The notes beneath the pieces were generated by a model. That model made no database searches. It was given only the letters and a program-made list of their open reading frames with translations, and was not told the origin of the DNA. From Arthrobacter sp. DNA4 (GTDB taxonomy: Bacteria > Actinomycetota > Actinomycetes > Actinomycetales > Micrococcaceae), in contig NZ_CP101466.1 of the NCBI RefSeq assembly GCF_024362385.1, forward strand, positions 2,542,001-2,606,000: DNA of 64,000 bases. Reading direction: 5' to 3'. The translations under genes and the position numbers were made by a program. Shown here piece after piece: positions 9,014-18,018 of this stretch; positions within the stretch are counted from its first letter, which is position 1, and the number at the start of each line of letters is the position of its first letter.

Positions 9014-9775
9014 CTAGAACAGGGCTTCCACCGGGCGGATCAGTTCCGGGCCGTTGTTGCGGACATTGCCCACTTCCTTGCCCACGGATTCCACGTGCCA
9101 GTCGGCTGCCGCGTCCTTGACCCCCGACCGCACCAGGTCAACCAATGCGGCGGCATCATCAGCCTCCGGGTCCAGCCAGGCCTCCATCGTGGCCTTGTCC
9201 ATGGGCAGCGGCACTCTGTCATGCAGCTCGGTCAGTTTCCCGAAGATGGTGGATTCAGTCCCCGGCGGCGGGGTGTCAGCCGTGAGGATCGACGTGGACA
9301 GCAGCCAGCGTCCGGGCTCCCCCTCCGGCACTGACGGGTCCTTCCACCACTCATAGAGACCGGCGAAAACCAGCCCGCGTTCCCCGCCCGGGTGCACGTA
9401 GTAGGGCTGCTTCGACTTTCCCGGGCCCTGCTTCCATTCGTAGTAGCCGTCGGCGGGCACGGCACAGCGGCGGGACTGCACAGCCTTCCGGAAGGCCGGC
9501 TTCTCCAGCACGGATTCGCTCCGTGCATTGATCATGCGGGAGCCGATCCCGGGATCCTTTGCCCAGGACGGGACCAGGCCCCACCGCGCAACGTGCAGCT
9601 GGCGGACCTGCCGGGGCGCAGCGCCGTCTTCCACCAGCCGCTCCAGCACAATGGGGACGGCGTCAGTGGGTGCCACGTTCCAGGACGGCGGGATGGTGAC
9701 CTCGTCCTCCAGCTCGGCGTCGAACTCGGCCAGGAGATCCCCCACGGCCCGTGCCATTACGTAGCGTCCACACAT
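9014..9775 (-). CDS. SRAP-domain protein (YedK/HMCES-like)
   Basis: A 253-residue SOS-response-associated peptidase. Translation begins MCGRY at ATG 9775, which places the catalytic Cys at position 2, where it forms a thiazolidine crosslink to abasic sites in single-stranded DNA after Met removal. Further motifs are NARSE and CAVPADGYYEW (the active-site Glu and His lie in this half). It protects abasic sites from error-prone processing. I see no LexA box in its promoter although dnaE2 nearby has one. Confidence 0.92.
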   Translation of the reverse strand: MCGRYVMARAVGDLLAEFDAELEDEVTIPPSWNVAPTDAVPIVLERLVEDGAAPRQVRQLHVARWGLVPSWAKDPGIGSRMINARSESVLEKPAFRKAVQSRRCAVPADGYYEWKQGPGKSKQPYYVHPGGERGLVFAGLYEWWKDPSVPEGEPGRWLLSTSILTADTPPPGTESTIFGKLTELHDRVPLPMDKATMEAWLDPEADDAAALVDLVRSGVKDAAADWHVESVGKEVGNVRNNGPELIRPVEALF

Positions 9776-9907
9776 GGCACCAGCTTGCCACCGCCCGCCA
9801 CAAACTGTCATCCAGGCACCGCAGCAGCGCCCGGGACCGGGGAATACCGGCGGCCACGCTACGGTTGACAGTAAGGAAACCTTTCAAGCGACGTATAGGA
9901 GATCCCT

Positions 9908-10165
9908 GTGGACTTCACTCCCGAATCAGGCACCATCACCATGTTTTCCACCACCTGGTGCGGCTACTGCAACCGGCTCAAGAAGCAGCTGGATGCACAG
10001 GGCATCGGCTACACCGAAATCAACATCGAAGAGGTGGACGGCACGGCTGAACTCGTGGAGCAGCTGAACGGTGGCAACCGCACCGTCCCAACGGTCCTCT
10101 TCCCGGACGGCACCGCCGCCACCAACCCGTCCGCCGCCGAGGTCAAGAGCCGCCTGGCCGCCTGA
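9908..10165 (+). CDS. mrx1: mycoredoxin (glutaredoxin-like)
   Basis: An 85-residue thioredoxin-fold protein with a CGYC active site (WCGYCNRLKKQL) and the cis-Pro motif TVPTVLFPDG. Actinobacterial mycoredoxins reduce mycothiol-protein mixed disulfides. The GTG start at 9908 is preceded by an AGGAG seven to nine bases upstream. It stands alone between the convergent lipoate ligase gene and the divergent SRAP gene. Confidence 0.9.
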   Translation: MDFTPESGTITMFSTTWCGYCNRLKKQLDAQGIGYTEINIEEVDGTAELVEQLNGGNRTVPTVLFPDGTAATNPSAAEVKSRLAA

Positions 10166-10193
10166 CCGGCCGCCGCGCCACAACTGATGCGGG

Positions 10194-10982
10194 TCATGCC
10201 CCCAGGCTGCTGAAGGAAGCAGCTTCCAGGGTGGCATGGCCCGCATACGTCTTAAGGATGGCCTGCTCGACGGCGGCGACGTCCAGGCCGGGCACCAGAT
10301 CGTTGGCGGCGCCGGCGGTGGCAGGATTCCAGTCCAGGCCGAGCGCGGCATAGCTGTCGGTAAGGACCTTCCGGATCGGGGCGGAGTCCTCCACCACGAT
10401 CACCGAGCTGAAGAGCCAGCCGCCGGAAACAACCCGCTGGGCAGTGCCCACCAGTTTCACTCTCCGGGAGCTGTCTGCCGGGTCGGTGCCGTAGACACTG
10501 AATTCGCCCGGACAGTATTCGCCGGGAATCTCACCCACGGCAGCCTGTACGCCCACGCTTCGCAGCGCCTCCGCAAACAGCTCCCCGAAGTAGCCGAACC
10601 GGGCCTTGGATCCGGCGACGGCGTCCGTATCCGGTTCAATGTGGTCCACCACCAGGGTGCCCCGGTGGTAGGCCGCAGCGCGTCCGCCCGCCCGCCTGAC
10701 CAGAGGTTCGAAGCCGTTGTCCCGGCAGGCCTGGGCGGCGGCGTCGAATCCCGGCAGCCGGGTATCCCGCTGCCCGAACGCCACGGTGGGCGCGGGCCGG
10801 TACAGCCGCAGGGTGGGACCAATGGCGCCGCTCCGTGCCCTTGCCAGCAGCTCCAGGCCGAATTCGAGGTCCCGGCCCGCGCCGAGTGACACGTCCTGCC
10901 GCACCACGGTGAGCGTGCTGGATCCGGTACCGGTGTGGTGCATTGTTGCGAAGCTCCCATGGTGTGGCGGCGACATTTTCAA
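10194..10982 (-). CDS. lipoate/octanoate-protein ligase family protein (BPL/LPL domain)
   Basis: A protein of up to 262 residues with the biotin/lipoate ligase fold: VAFGQRDTRLPG, RRAGGRAAAYHRGTL (the RRxxGGG nucleotide-binding region, here RRAGGRA) and VGTAQRV (substrate Lys/Gly loop). It should attach or transfer lipoyl/octanoyl groups to E2 and GcvH domains. The GGG element is altered to GGR, so activity may differ from classical LplA. The start is uncertain: ATG 10982 or ATG 10943 (MHHTGTG) are both open and neither has a clear ribosome site. Confidence 0.75.
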   Translation of the reverse strand: MKMSPPHHGSFATMHHTGTGSSTLTVVRQDVSLGAGRDLEFGLELLARARSGAIGPTLRLYRPAPTVAFGQRDTRLPGFDAAAQACRDNGFEPLVRRAGGRAAAYHRGTLVVDHIEPDTDAVAGSKARFGYFGELFAEALRSVGVQAAVGEIPGEYCPGEFSVYGTDPADSSRRVKLVGTAQRVVSGGWLFSSVIVVEDSAPIRKVLTDSYAALGLDWNPATAGAANDLVPGLDVAAVEQAILKTYAGHATLEAASFSSLGA

Positions 10983-11065
10983 CGTCGACGGGTTTTAGTG
11001 GCGGCGGTTCACAGCCCGCGGACGGGCAGGCCACCCCTAGGTTACGCCCGACGGCGGCGGCCGCC

Positions 11066-12774
11066 TTAACGTCCCCGGCGCCCCACCCACAGCGCGTGCA
11101 GCAGCGGAAGGGCCGACGCCGTCATCAGCACATTGCCCAGCGCAAGGTCGTCAGGGCGGACAATGGCTCCCGCGAGCAGCAGTGCCCCGAAGACCAGGGC
11201 GGAGGCTGAGCGGCGCACAGCCCGGTCCAGCCGCGCAGCCTGGCGCTCCAGGCGGGGGACGGCAACCTGCAGCGATCCTTCCTCCAGTCTCCCGGCCAGG
11301 GCGTCCAGGCGGCCCGGGAGCCGGAAGGCAACACCGGCGGCGTCGAGGGCCTGCCGGGCCACGTCCTGCACCACGTTGCCCCGTTCGTTCCGCAGCAGCC
11401 GGGCGGCGTAGGGCTCCACCGAATCCCAGAGGTTGAAACGCTCATCCAGGGCACTGCATACCCCGGAGGTCAGGGACATGGCCCGGATGATCAGCAGGAA
11501 GTTCTCCGGCAGCTGGAACGGCAGCGACCGGACCACGTCACCGAACTCCACGGCAAAGTCACGGAACTCCCTCGGGTCAACCTCGCGCAGTTCGGCGAAG
11601 CCCATGCCGCCGAAGCGGGCGAAGAGCTGCGTCATGGCGCGTTCCAGGGCCACGCTGTCGGCTGACGGCATCAGGACGCCCACATCATTGATGGCCGCCA
11701 CGAGTCCCTTGCCGTCCCGGGCGGCGGCTGCGATCAGCAGCTTCCGCAGTCCGCTGCGCGTGGAAGCCGTGACTTCGCCCATCATCCCGAAGTCGATGAA
11801 CGTCAGTTTCCAGGGAAGCCCTGCACCTGGAGGGACTGGGGTGACGAAGATGTTCCCCGGATGAGGGTCGGCGTGGAAGAAGCCGTTGGTGAACAGTTGG
11901 TCGAACATGATGGACGCGAACACCGGCGCGACCGCGGCGGGATCGATGCGGCGGCACGGAGCGCCCCGACGTCCGTGATCTTGATGGCAGTGACGTCCTC
12001 CAGGGTGAGCACACGGCGGGTGGTCCGCTCCCACACCACGCCCGGGACTTCCACGCGGTCGTCCCCGGCGAAATCCGCGGCGAACCGCTCCGCGTTGACG
12101 GCCTCGTGCAGGTAGTCGATCTCCAGCAGGCTGGTCTGGGCGAATTCCTCCACCAGCGCCGGCATGTCGGCGCGGCGGGAAACGAGCCGGATGTGGCTGA
12201 GCCAGCCGGCAACCTTGCGCAGGGCGGCAAGGTCGACGTCGACAATGGCGCCGATGCCCGGGCGCTGCACTTTCAGCACCACGGCATCGAGTCCGGTGTC
12301 CCCGGCGTCGGCAGGATTCAAGCGGCCGCGGTGGGCCTGGCCCAGGGAGGCAGCGGCTATGGGCGTTGGGTCCACGGAGGCATAAACCCTGTCCAGCGGC
12401 GTCCCCAGTTCCCGGGCGGCCAGGGCGGAGATGGCAGGGAAGGCGACCGGCGGCACCTCGTCCTGCAACCCCTCCAGTTCTTTGGTGATCTCCGGCGGAA
12501 GGACGTCGAGCCGGGAGGACAGGAACTGGCCCACCTTGATCATGAGGCCACCGAGGTCCACGGCCAGGTCATGGAACCGCTGGGCAAAGCGCCGCATCCG
12601 CCGTGACCGCGTCCTGGCGGCCACCCGGCTAAGTCCAATCCGCGGCAGGAACAGCTCGAACCACCACGTGGCGGCGAGGTTCCATGCAGCGAAGCGCAGA
12701 ATCCGCCGGTAGCGGCCGCGGTGCTCCCGCAGGGGCAACTGGGCGTCGGCCCTCTCCTGGACGGTGGACGCCAC
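11066..12774 (-). pseudogene. ABC1/UbiB-family atypical kinase, broken by a frameshift near 11952
   Basis: Two overlapping frames together give one complete ABC1 kinase of about 569 residues. The N-terminal frame (12774 down to about 11952) carries the KxGQ motif (IKVGQFLSS), the Ala-rich nucleotide loop (AAASLGQAHRG) and the ATP-binding Lys (VVLKVQRPG). The C-terminal frame carries HADPHPGN and the metal-binding DFG (FIDFGMMG). The join falls in GALRAA(G)IDPAAVAP, where restoring one base in a GC-rich GCCGCC run rejoins the frames. The GTG start at 12774 lies 6 bp after the PadR gene, so the two form an operon. The family acts in quinone/lipid homeostasis at the membrane. As written, the product would lack the catalytic loop. 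Confidence 0.85.
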
Positions 12775-12779
12775 CCGCG

Positions 12780-13319
12780 TCAGTCCTGGGCGAGGATGGC
12801 GTACAGACGGCGGCGGGCCTCGTCCAGCACCGCCACCGCCTGGTGCACCTGCTCCTGGGTGCCGGTACGGCCAACCTGGGCTGCGGCCTGGGCCAGTTCG
12901 ATCCCGGCCTTGGGCAGGGAAGCAACGCCGCCGGCCATCGGGCCGGCCGGATCCCATGGCGCAGCCCCGTGGTGGGTTGCCACTTCCTCGCGGCCGGCTT
13001 CGGTCAACGAGTAGATTTTTCGGCCGTTCGTTTCCTCGGCTGTAATTGATCCTTCATCCGCCAGCAGCTGCAGGGTGGGATAGACGGAGCCTGCGCTCGG
13101 TTTCCAGCTGCCCCCGCTGCGTTCCTCGATCTCGCGGATGATCTGGTAGCCGTGCATGGGCCGCTCGGCCAGCAGGGCCAGCACCGCCGTCCGCACCTCA
13201 CCTTTCCCGGCGCGGGTTCCGGCCCGCTTTTCAAACCGGGAGCGCAGTTCCTCGACGGCCTGCCACATACCGTCCAGATTGTTCCCGCCGAATCCGCCAG
13301 CAGGGTTTGAAGCACGCAT
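12780..13319 (-). CDS. PadR-family transcriptional regulator
   Basis: A 179-residue protein with an N-terminal PadR winged helix (KGEVRTAVLALLAERPMHGYQII, GSVYPTLQLLADEG, GRKIYSLTEAG) and a C-terminal helical dimerisation arm. PadR proteins repress neighbouring genes and often themselves, releasing on ligand binding. AGGAG lies upstream of tandem ATG codons at 13322 and 13319; the second gives better spacing. It is followed at 6 bp by the ABC1 kinase gene. A set of 10-bp-spaced repeats directly upstream is the likely operator. Confidence 0.9.
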   Translation of the reverse strand: MRASNPAGGFGGNNLDGMWQAVEELRSRFEKRAGTRAGKGEVRTAVLALLAERPMHGYQIIREIEERSGGSWKPSAGSVYPTLQLLADEGSITAEETNGRKIYSLTEAGREEVATHHGAAPWDPAGPMAGGVASLPKAGIELAQAAAQVGRTGTQEQVHQAVAVLDEARRRLYAILAQD

Positions 13320-13336
13320 CATGAACTCCTTTGTCA

Positions 13337-13369
13337 ATCGTGAACGATATACAACGATACTCAGCGATA
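13337..13369. promoter_or_regulatory. candidate PadR operator: palindrome plus three 10-bp-spaced CGATA repeats
   Basis: Directly upstream of the PadR start is the inverted repeat ATCGT-GA-ACGAT (13337-13348). It overlaps a run of three direct repeats, ACGATA (13344-13349), ACGATA (13354-13359) and GCGATA (13364-13369), exactly 10 bp apart. Repeats on one face of the helix within 50 bp of the start codon suggest cooperative binding and autoregulation of the padR-ABC1 operon. Confidence 0.55.
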
Positions 13370-13438
13370 CATGCCCGCACCATAGGTCAGGACCCAGGCG
13401 CGGCAAGGACCAGTCGCAGGGTCAGGACGAACCCTTTA

Positions 13439-14241
13439 TCAGGATTTGCGCAGGGTGAGGATCTGTTCAGCGCGGCCGAACGGCCCCTGCCGGTCGTGCA
13501 GCACGGTGGAGGTCAGCCCGATCCCGTCGCTGCCGAACGACACCGCATTGTCCAGTCCCAGCCATTCCCCCCGGGGCCGGCGGTACATGTGGATCTGCAG
13601 GTCCAGGTTGGGGAACGCGTAGCTGCCCTTCCCCGGCGGAACCCTGGCCGCGATGCCGTTGGCCGTGTCCACCAAGCCCATGAGCCGGGCCAGGTCGCCG
13701 CTGTCGGCGCGGTCGGTCAGGGGGTGGTCGGTGCGGAGCCACACCTTGCCGGCTCCGGGACGGTGGCCCTCGGCCACCCTCATTTCGAGGAGCGGATGTA
13801 GCCGCCGGGCCAGACGGCGGCGCCGTCGTACGGCTTGCATTCGTCGGGGCCGGGGATCGCTGCGTCCTCGACGGCGGCGACTTCAGCGGTGTCACTGGTC
13901 AGCATGCGCCACCCGGCGGCGCGGATGGCGGTGCGGCCGCCGGCCACGAGTTCCGCCTGCACCAGTTCGATGGTCCTGCCGGGACGCAGCGTGGTGGTCT
14001 CGATCCGGAACTCGCCGCCCGGGATCAATCCAAGGATCTCGTAGCTGAGGCGGGCCATCCGCATGTCTTCCCGCGGCTGGTGCCGTTCAAGGACATCGGC
14101 CATGAGGCCCGATGCCGGGGCCATGTGCTGTTCGTGGACGTTCCAGGCACCCTGCGCGTGGATGGTGGAGCGGAACCGCCCGCCGCCCAGGTCCTGGTAG
14201 TAGAAATTGCCTTCGGCGAGTTCAGGCAGGTCTGCAGTCAA
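13439..14241 (-). pseudogene. acyl-CoA thioesterase-like (hotdog) protein, broken by a frameshift near 13790
   Basis: The N-terminal frame (14241 down to about 13790; about 150 residues, from LTADLPELAEGNFYYQDLGG to WPGGYIRS) and the C-terminal frame (about 13790 to 13439, from LEMRVAEGHRPGAGKVWLR to AEQILTLRKS) together resemble the two-hotdog TesB-like thioesterases of about 265 residues. The frames meet where TCCTCGAAATGAGG would need one extra C (TCCCTC). The TTG start at 14241 has AAGGGG upstream. If the shift is real, the protein is cut after its first hotdog domain. Substrate unknown. Confidence 0.75.
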
Positions 14242-14402
14242 GGCTGGCCCCTTACGGAAATTCAGTGAATTGCCACTAACTCTATCCCCCGCGGACAGCG
14301 CACGGCGCGCCAACGCGGGCAACGAAATGTTGGAGGGTGCGGGTGGCAATCGGACTAGAGTAAGGAACTGGTCCTGTCAGCAACCCTCAAAAGAGGTGTT
14401 TC

Positions 14403-15080
14403 ATGCGCGTCATCAGCTACAACCTCCGCAAGCACAAGGCCAGCGGCGAACTTCTCGCCCTGGCCCGCAACCATGACATCGATGCGCTGTGCCTTCAGGA
14501 AGTGGATGCCAGCGACCTCCCGGAGACCCTGGGCCCGCTGCACCTGGCGGATGCCACCAAGGGCAACCGGCTGGGTCTGGCCATCTACTACCGCACCAGC
14601 CGCTTCACCGCACTGGATACGCAGTCCTTCGCGTTGAAGAAATCAATGCATGACAGGGTGCTGGCTCCGGCCCATGAACGGCTCATCGGCACCAGGGTGA
14701 TGGACACCGAAACGCAGCATGAGCTGGTGATCGGATCCTTCCATGCAGCCCCGCTGACGGCGTCGAACTCTTTGCGGCGCAAGCAGATCCACGCAGCCCA
14801 CGCTGAACTGCTGAGCATGGGCAAAGGCCTGATGACCCTGATGGTGGGTGACTTCAACTACCCGTTCTTCACCAAGAACCTGGACATGCACATGAAGAAC
14901 TCCGGGTATGCCCTCTCCCTGAGCAACCGGCGAACGTACACCCGGTACAAGGTGTTCAAGGGCCACTTCGACTTCGCCACCTCGCTGGGCCTGGACATTG
15001 CCAGCGTGGAGACGCTCCCGCGCGGAAATTCAGACCACCTGCCCATCCTGGTGACCGCCGACTACGGCGAAGGCTACTAG
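14403..15080 (+). CDS. endonuclease/exonuclease/phosphatase-family protein
   Basis: A 225-residue protein with the EEP fold: NLRK near the start, CLQEVDAS (metal-binding Glu), GDFNYPFF (Asp/Asn pair) and GNSDHLPILV (catalytic Asp-His at the C-terminus). The family includes DNA repair nucleases and phosphoesterases; the exact substrate is not predictable. ATG 14403 follows an AGAGGTG ribosome site. Confidence 0.85.
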   Translation: MRVISYNLRKHKASGELLALARNHDIDALCLQEVDASDLPETLGPLHLADATKGNRLGLAIYYRTSRFTALDTQSFALKKSMHDRVLAPAHERLIGTRVMDTETQHELVIGSFHAAPLTASNSLRRKQIHAAHAELLSMGKGLMTLMVGDFNYPFFTKNLDMHMKNSGYALSLSNRRTYTRYKVFKGHFDFATSLGLDIASVETLPRGNSDHLPILVTADYGEGY

Positions 15081-15113
15081 CCGGAGGCTCACCGGGAGGA
15101 GTCCGGGGCCGGC

Positions 15114-15629
15114 CTACCAGGGTTCGCCGGTGTCCAGCTGCGCCAGCAGCTCCGGCCACGCGGCCGCGAAACCGGGGTGCAGGTCCAGGGCCTCCACCTC
15201 TGCCACCGGGATCCAGAGCAGGGCAATGCTCTCGGGGTCGCTGATCACCGGCTCGAAGGATTCCCGCACCCTCACCACCACCGTGGTGTAGGACCAGTAG
15301 CCATGGTCCAGCACGGACGTGAACAGCACTTCCACGCTCTCCGACGGGACCGCGGCTTCCTCATACGCCTCGCGGAGGGCGCCGTCAACGGGTTCTTCGC
15401 CCTGGTGCAGGGCGCCGCCGGGCAGCCCCCAGGTTCCACCGTTATGACTCCAGACCGCACGGTGCTGCAGGAGCACGCCTTTGGCGGGGTCCCAGGCAAG
15501 GACGCCCGCCGCGCCGAAACGGCCCCAGTACCTGCCGCGGTCCCCTTCCACCCAGGCGTCGCCCGGGTCGCGGGGACCTGTGCGCTGCGGTGGGGTGGAG
15601 GACATGCCTGCGGACGGAAAATGATCCAT
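15114..15629 (-). CDS. NUDIX hydrolase
   Basis: A 171-residue protein with a full Nudix box, G(x5)E(x7)REAYEEAA, within GGALHQGEEPVDGALREAYEEAA. It hydrolyses a nucleoside diphosphate linked to an unknown moiety. The start could be ATG 15629 or the ninth codon (MSSTPPQ), both in frame. It is convergent with the EEP protein gene. Confidence 0.88.
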   Translation of the reverse strand: MDHFPSAGMSSTPPQRTGPRDPGDAWVEGDRGRYWGRFGAAGVLAWDPAKGVLLQHRAVWSHNGGTWGLPGGALHQGEEPVDGALREAYEEAAVPSESVEVLFTSVLDHGYWSYTTVVVRVRESFEPVISDPESIALLWIPVAEVEALDLHPGFAAAWPELLAQLDTGEPW

Positions 15630-15677
15630 TGCTCCAGTCTGACAGGTGAAGCGGCCGGGTGCAGTCCCGCAGGAGCG

Positions 15678-15869
15678 TCAGGCGTTGTGTCCGTGCTCGA
15701 CGGCGAAATCGCCACCGGGATACATGACGGTTTCGTGCCCGTCGTCGAAGCGGACGACATACGGCGGGCTTCCACCCTCGCCACGGACCTCCAGAATCAC
15801 CCCGTGCCGGTCCGAAGACCCCACCGTCCTCCCGTGCACAACGATGCGGTCGCCTTGGGCTGCCTCCAT
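15678..15869 (-). CDS. DUF1918-family small protein
   Basis: A 63-residue protein of the DUF1918 type: GDRIVVHGRTVGSSDRHGVILEV followed by PYVVRFDDGHETVMYPG, a compact SH3-like beta fold common in actinobacteria and of unknown function. ATG 15869 is chosen because GGAGG lies seven bases upstream; an in-frame ATG at 15884 would place it inside the gene. Confidence 0.85.
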   Translation of the reverse strand: MEAAQGDRIVVHGRTVGSSDRHGVILEVRGEGGSPPYVVRFDDGHETVMYPGGDFAVEHGHNA

Positions 15870-15943
15870 GGCAATCACCTCCAAGCCCCCAGATTACGAC
15901 TCCACGCGGCATGGGAACAGGGCCCTATGGCAGGATGCCGGGT

Positions 15944-16450
15944 ATGCCGTTGAACCTTGTCCTGCTTGCCGATACCCATGTGCCCAAGCGCGCCAGGCAC
16001 CTGCCGGAGCAGGTGTGGTCCGCAGTGGAACTCGCCGACGCGGTTTTCCACGCCGGTGATTGGGTGGAGGCGGAACTGCTGGACGAATTCGAACGCCGGA
16101 GCAAGCGCCTGCTGGGCGTTTTCGGGAACAATGACGGCCCCCAACTTCGCCGCCGGCTGCCAGAAACGGCCACTGCCACCATTGGCGGGGTTCGCTTTGC
16201 GGTGGTCCACGAAACCGGCCAGGCGAAGGGCCGTGAACAGCGGTGCGAGGCGCTGTACCCCGATGCCGACGTCCTGGTGTTCGGGCATAGCCACATCCCC
16301 TGGGACACGGTGTCGCCGAACGGGCTGCGGCTGTTGAATCCGGGCTCGCCAACCGACCGACGCCGCCAGCCGGCATGCACCTTCATGGAGGCCGTGGTGG
16401 ACAGCGGGCGGCTGGCGGAGGTCAGGCTGGTGGAGGTCCGCCGCGACTGA
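15944..16450 (+). CDS. metallophosphoesterase (YfcE/MJ0936-like)
   Basis: A 168-residue calcineurin-like phosphoesterase. The metal-binding motifs are DTHVPK (D-x-H), GDW, GNND, and FGHSHIPWD (GHxH), in the usual spacing. It hydrolyses phosphodiesters, probably with Mn. ATG 15944 follows CAGGATG; an earlier ATG at 15911 has no such site. Divergent from the DUF1918 gene. Confidence 0.9.
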   Translation: MPLNLVLLADTHVPKRARHLPEQVWSAVELADAVFHAGDWVEAELLDEFERRSKRLLGVFGNNDGPQLRRRLPETATATIGGVRFAVVHETGQAKGREQRCEALYPDADVLVFGHSHIPWDTVSPNGLRLLNPGSPTDRRRQPACTFMEAVVDSGRLAEVRLVEVRRD

Positions 16451-16604
16451 GCCCGCGGAGCGGCTTGGCAGGGCAGGGGGCTTCTGCCTAGGGTAGGAAA
16501 CGTAAGCATGCTTAGTTTCCAGTGGTTGCCCTCGGCAGCCCCAGGCTGCTTCACCATCCCGGGCGATGAACCAGCCCGCGTCCCGCACGAACAGGAGTAC
16601 CACC

Positions 16605-17498
16605 ATGACTGACCAGTACACCTTCCGTAATCCCGTGACTGCCTACGAAAAGATCTCCCCGCCCAAGCAACACCAGCCTGAGCCCGGGCTTGATGCGGAA
16701 CTGGCGCCCAAGGCCGACCTCGGGGAAGAGACCTATCGGGGCACCGGGCGGCTGGAAGGCCGCCGGGCGATCGTGACCGGCGCGGACTCAGGCATCGGGG
16801 CAGCGACGGCGATCGCCTTTGCACGGGAGGGCGCCGACGTCGTGCTTTCCTACCTGCCGCAGGAAGAGGAGGACGCCTCCCGCATTGCCGGAATCATTGA
16901 GGCCGCCGGTCGCAAGGCCGTCAAGGTCCCCGGCGACCTGAAGGACTCCGCCGTGTGCCGGGACCTGGTGGACACGGCGGTGGCCGTCCTGGGCGGGGTT
17001 GACATCCTGGTCAACAATGCCGGGAAACAGGTTGCGCAGGAGGACCTGCAGGACATCAGCGACGAGCAGTTCGACCACACCCTGAAGACCAACGTCTATG
17101 CCATGTTCTGGGTGACCAAGGCCGCCGTGCCGCACATGCCGGCGGGCTCAACCATCATCAACACCACGTCGATCCAGGCCTACAACCCGTCCCCCACGCT
17201 GGTGGACTACGCCACCACCAAGGCCAGCATCAACAACTTCACCAAGGGCCTGGCCCAGCAGCTGGCGCCCAAGGGGATCCGGGTGAATGCGGTGGCCCCG
17301 GGGCCCATCTGGACGCCCCTGCAGGTCAGCAGCGGACAGCCCAAGGAGGAACTGCCGGAGTTTGGCCAGTCCACTCCCCTGGGCCGCGCGGGCCAGCCCG
17401 CCGAGCTCGCCCCCGCCTATGTCTTCCTGGCCTCGCCCGAGTCCAGCTACGTGGTGGGCGAGACGCTCAATGTCAACGGCGGCAGCCCCACGCCTTAG
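16605..17498 (+). CDS. short-chain dehydrogenase/reductase (general-stress-protein 39-like)
   Basis: A 297-residue SDR with a 40-residue N-terminal extension typical of the YdaD/YhdF group. The NAD(P)-binding motif TGADSGIG, the NNAG motif (LVNNAGKQ), the catalytic Ser region (NTTSIQAYN) and YATTK (Tyr-x3-Lys) are all present. It reduces or oxidises an unidentified alcohol/aldehyde. ACAGGAG precedes the chosen ATG. Confidence 0.92.
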   Translation: MTDQYTFRNPVTAYEKISPPKQHQPEPGLDAELAPKADLGEETYRGTGRLEGRRAIVTGADSGIGAATAIAFAREGADVVLSYLPQEEEDASRIAGIIEAAGRKAVKVPGDLKDSAVCRDLVDTAVAVLGGVDILVNNAGKQVAQEDLQDISDEQFDHTLKTNVYAMFWVTKAAVPHMPAGSTIINTTSIQAYNPSPTLVDYATTKASINNFTKGLAQQLAPKGIRVNAVAPGPIWTPLQVSSGQPKEELPEFGQSTPLGRAGQPAELAPAYVFLASPESSYVVGETLNVNGGSPTP

Positions 17499-17554
17499 CG
17501 CGCCCTGGGCTCCCCGTACCCCCCCCCGCGCAGCAGCGGGACAGAAGCCGGGTT

Positions 17555-17998
17555 TCAGCGGCCGCGTCCTGGTACCAGGAGCTCGTCCGTGGCCGGGTCC
17601 GGTTCCCCGTTGAAGAACTGGGCCAGGACGGTCTTGAACACTGTTTCTCCGGGCGCCGCCCGGAGGAACAGTGTCATGCTGGAGCGGAGCTTCCTGGCGT
17701 CGATACCGCCGAAAATGTCTTCGGCGGACTGGTCGGCGTGGTTTGCCAGGACCAGCGCGCACTCCAGGAGCCGCGGGCCCAGCACCTCGTGGTCCAGGTA
17801 GGCGCGGGCCTCCGCCAGCGAGGAAATGGCGTACTTGCGGGAGGTGGCGCTCTGTCCCAGCCCGGCAATCTGCGGGAAGACAAACCACATCCAGTGCCCG
17901 GACTTCCGGCCGACCTGCAGTTCGCCCAGCGCCTGCTCATAGGTTCCGCCGGTGTTTTGCGCGGCAACAAAACGCTCAAGGTCAAACGGCTCATTCAT
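17555..17998 (-). CDS. DUF1810-family protein
   Basis: A 147-residue protein of the DUF1810 family: DLERFVAAQN, ALGELQVGRKSGHWMWFVFPQ and GLGQSATSRKYAI are the family hallmarks. The family is helical, roughly 140 residues long and of unknown function. GAGGAG stands seven bases before ATG 17998. Confidence 0.88.
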   Translation of the reverse strand: MNEPFDLERFVAAQNTGGTYEQALGELQVGRKSGHWMWFVFPQIAGLGQSATSRKYAISSLAEARAYLDHEVLGPRLLECALVLANHADQSAEDIFGGIDARKLRSSMTLFLRAAPGETVFKTVLAQFFNGEPDPATDELLVPGRGR

Positions 17999-18018
17999 GG
18001 GGATCTCCTCGGTACGTT

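Noticed and set aside
11066..12034. Reading the ABC1 region as two separate overlapping genes
   Set aside because: Each half lacks motifs present in the other and they join at one point in the family's normal order, so a single frameshifted gene is the simpler reading.
15919..15934. AGGGCCCTATGGCAGG, similar to box 13
   Set aside because: Only the left arm matches, the right arm is degraded, and it stands 10-15 bp before a start codon outside the island; probably chance.
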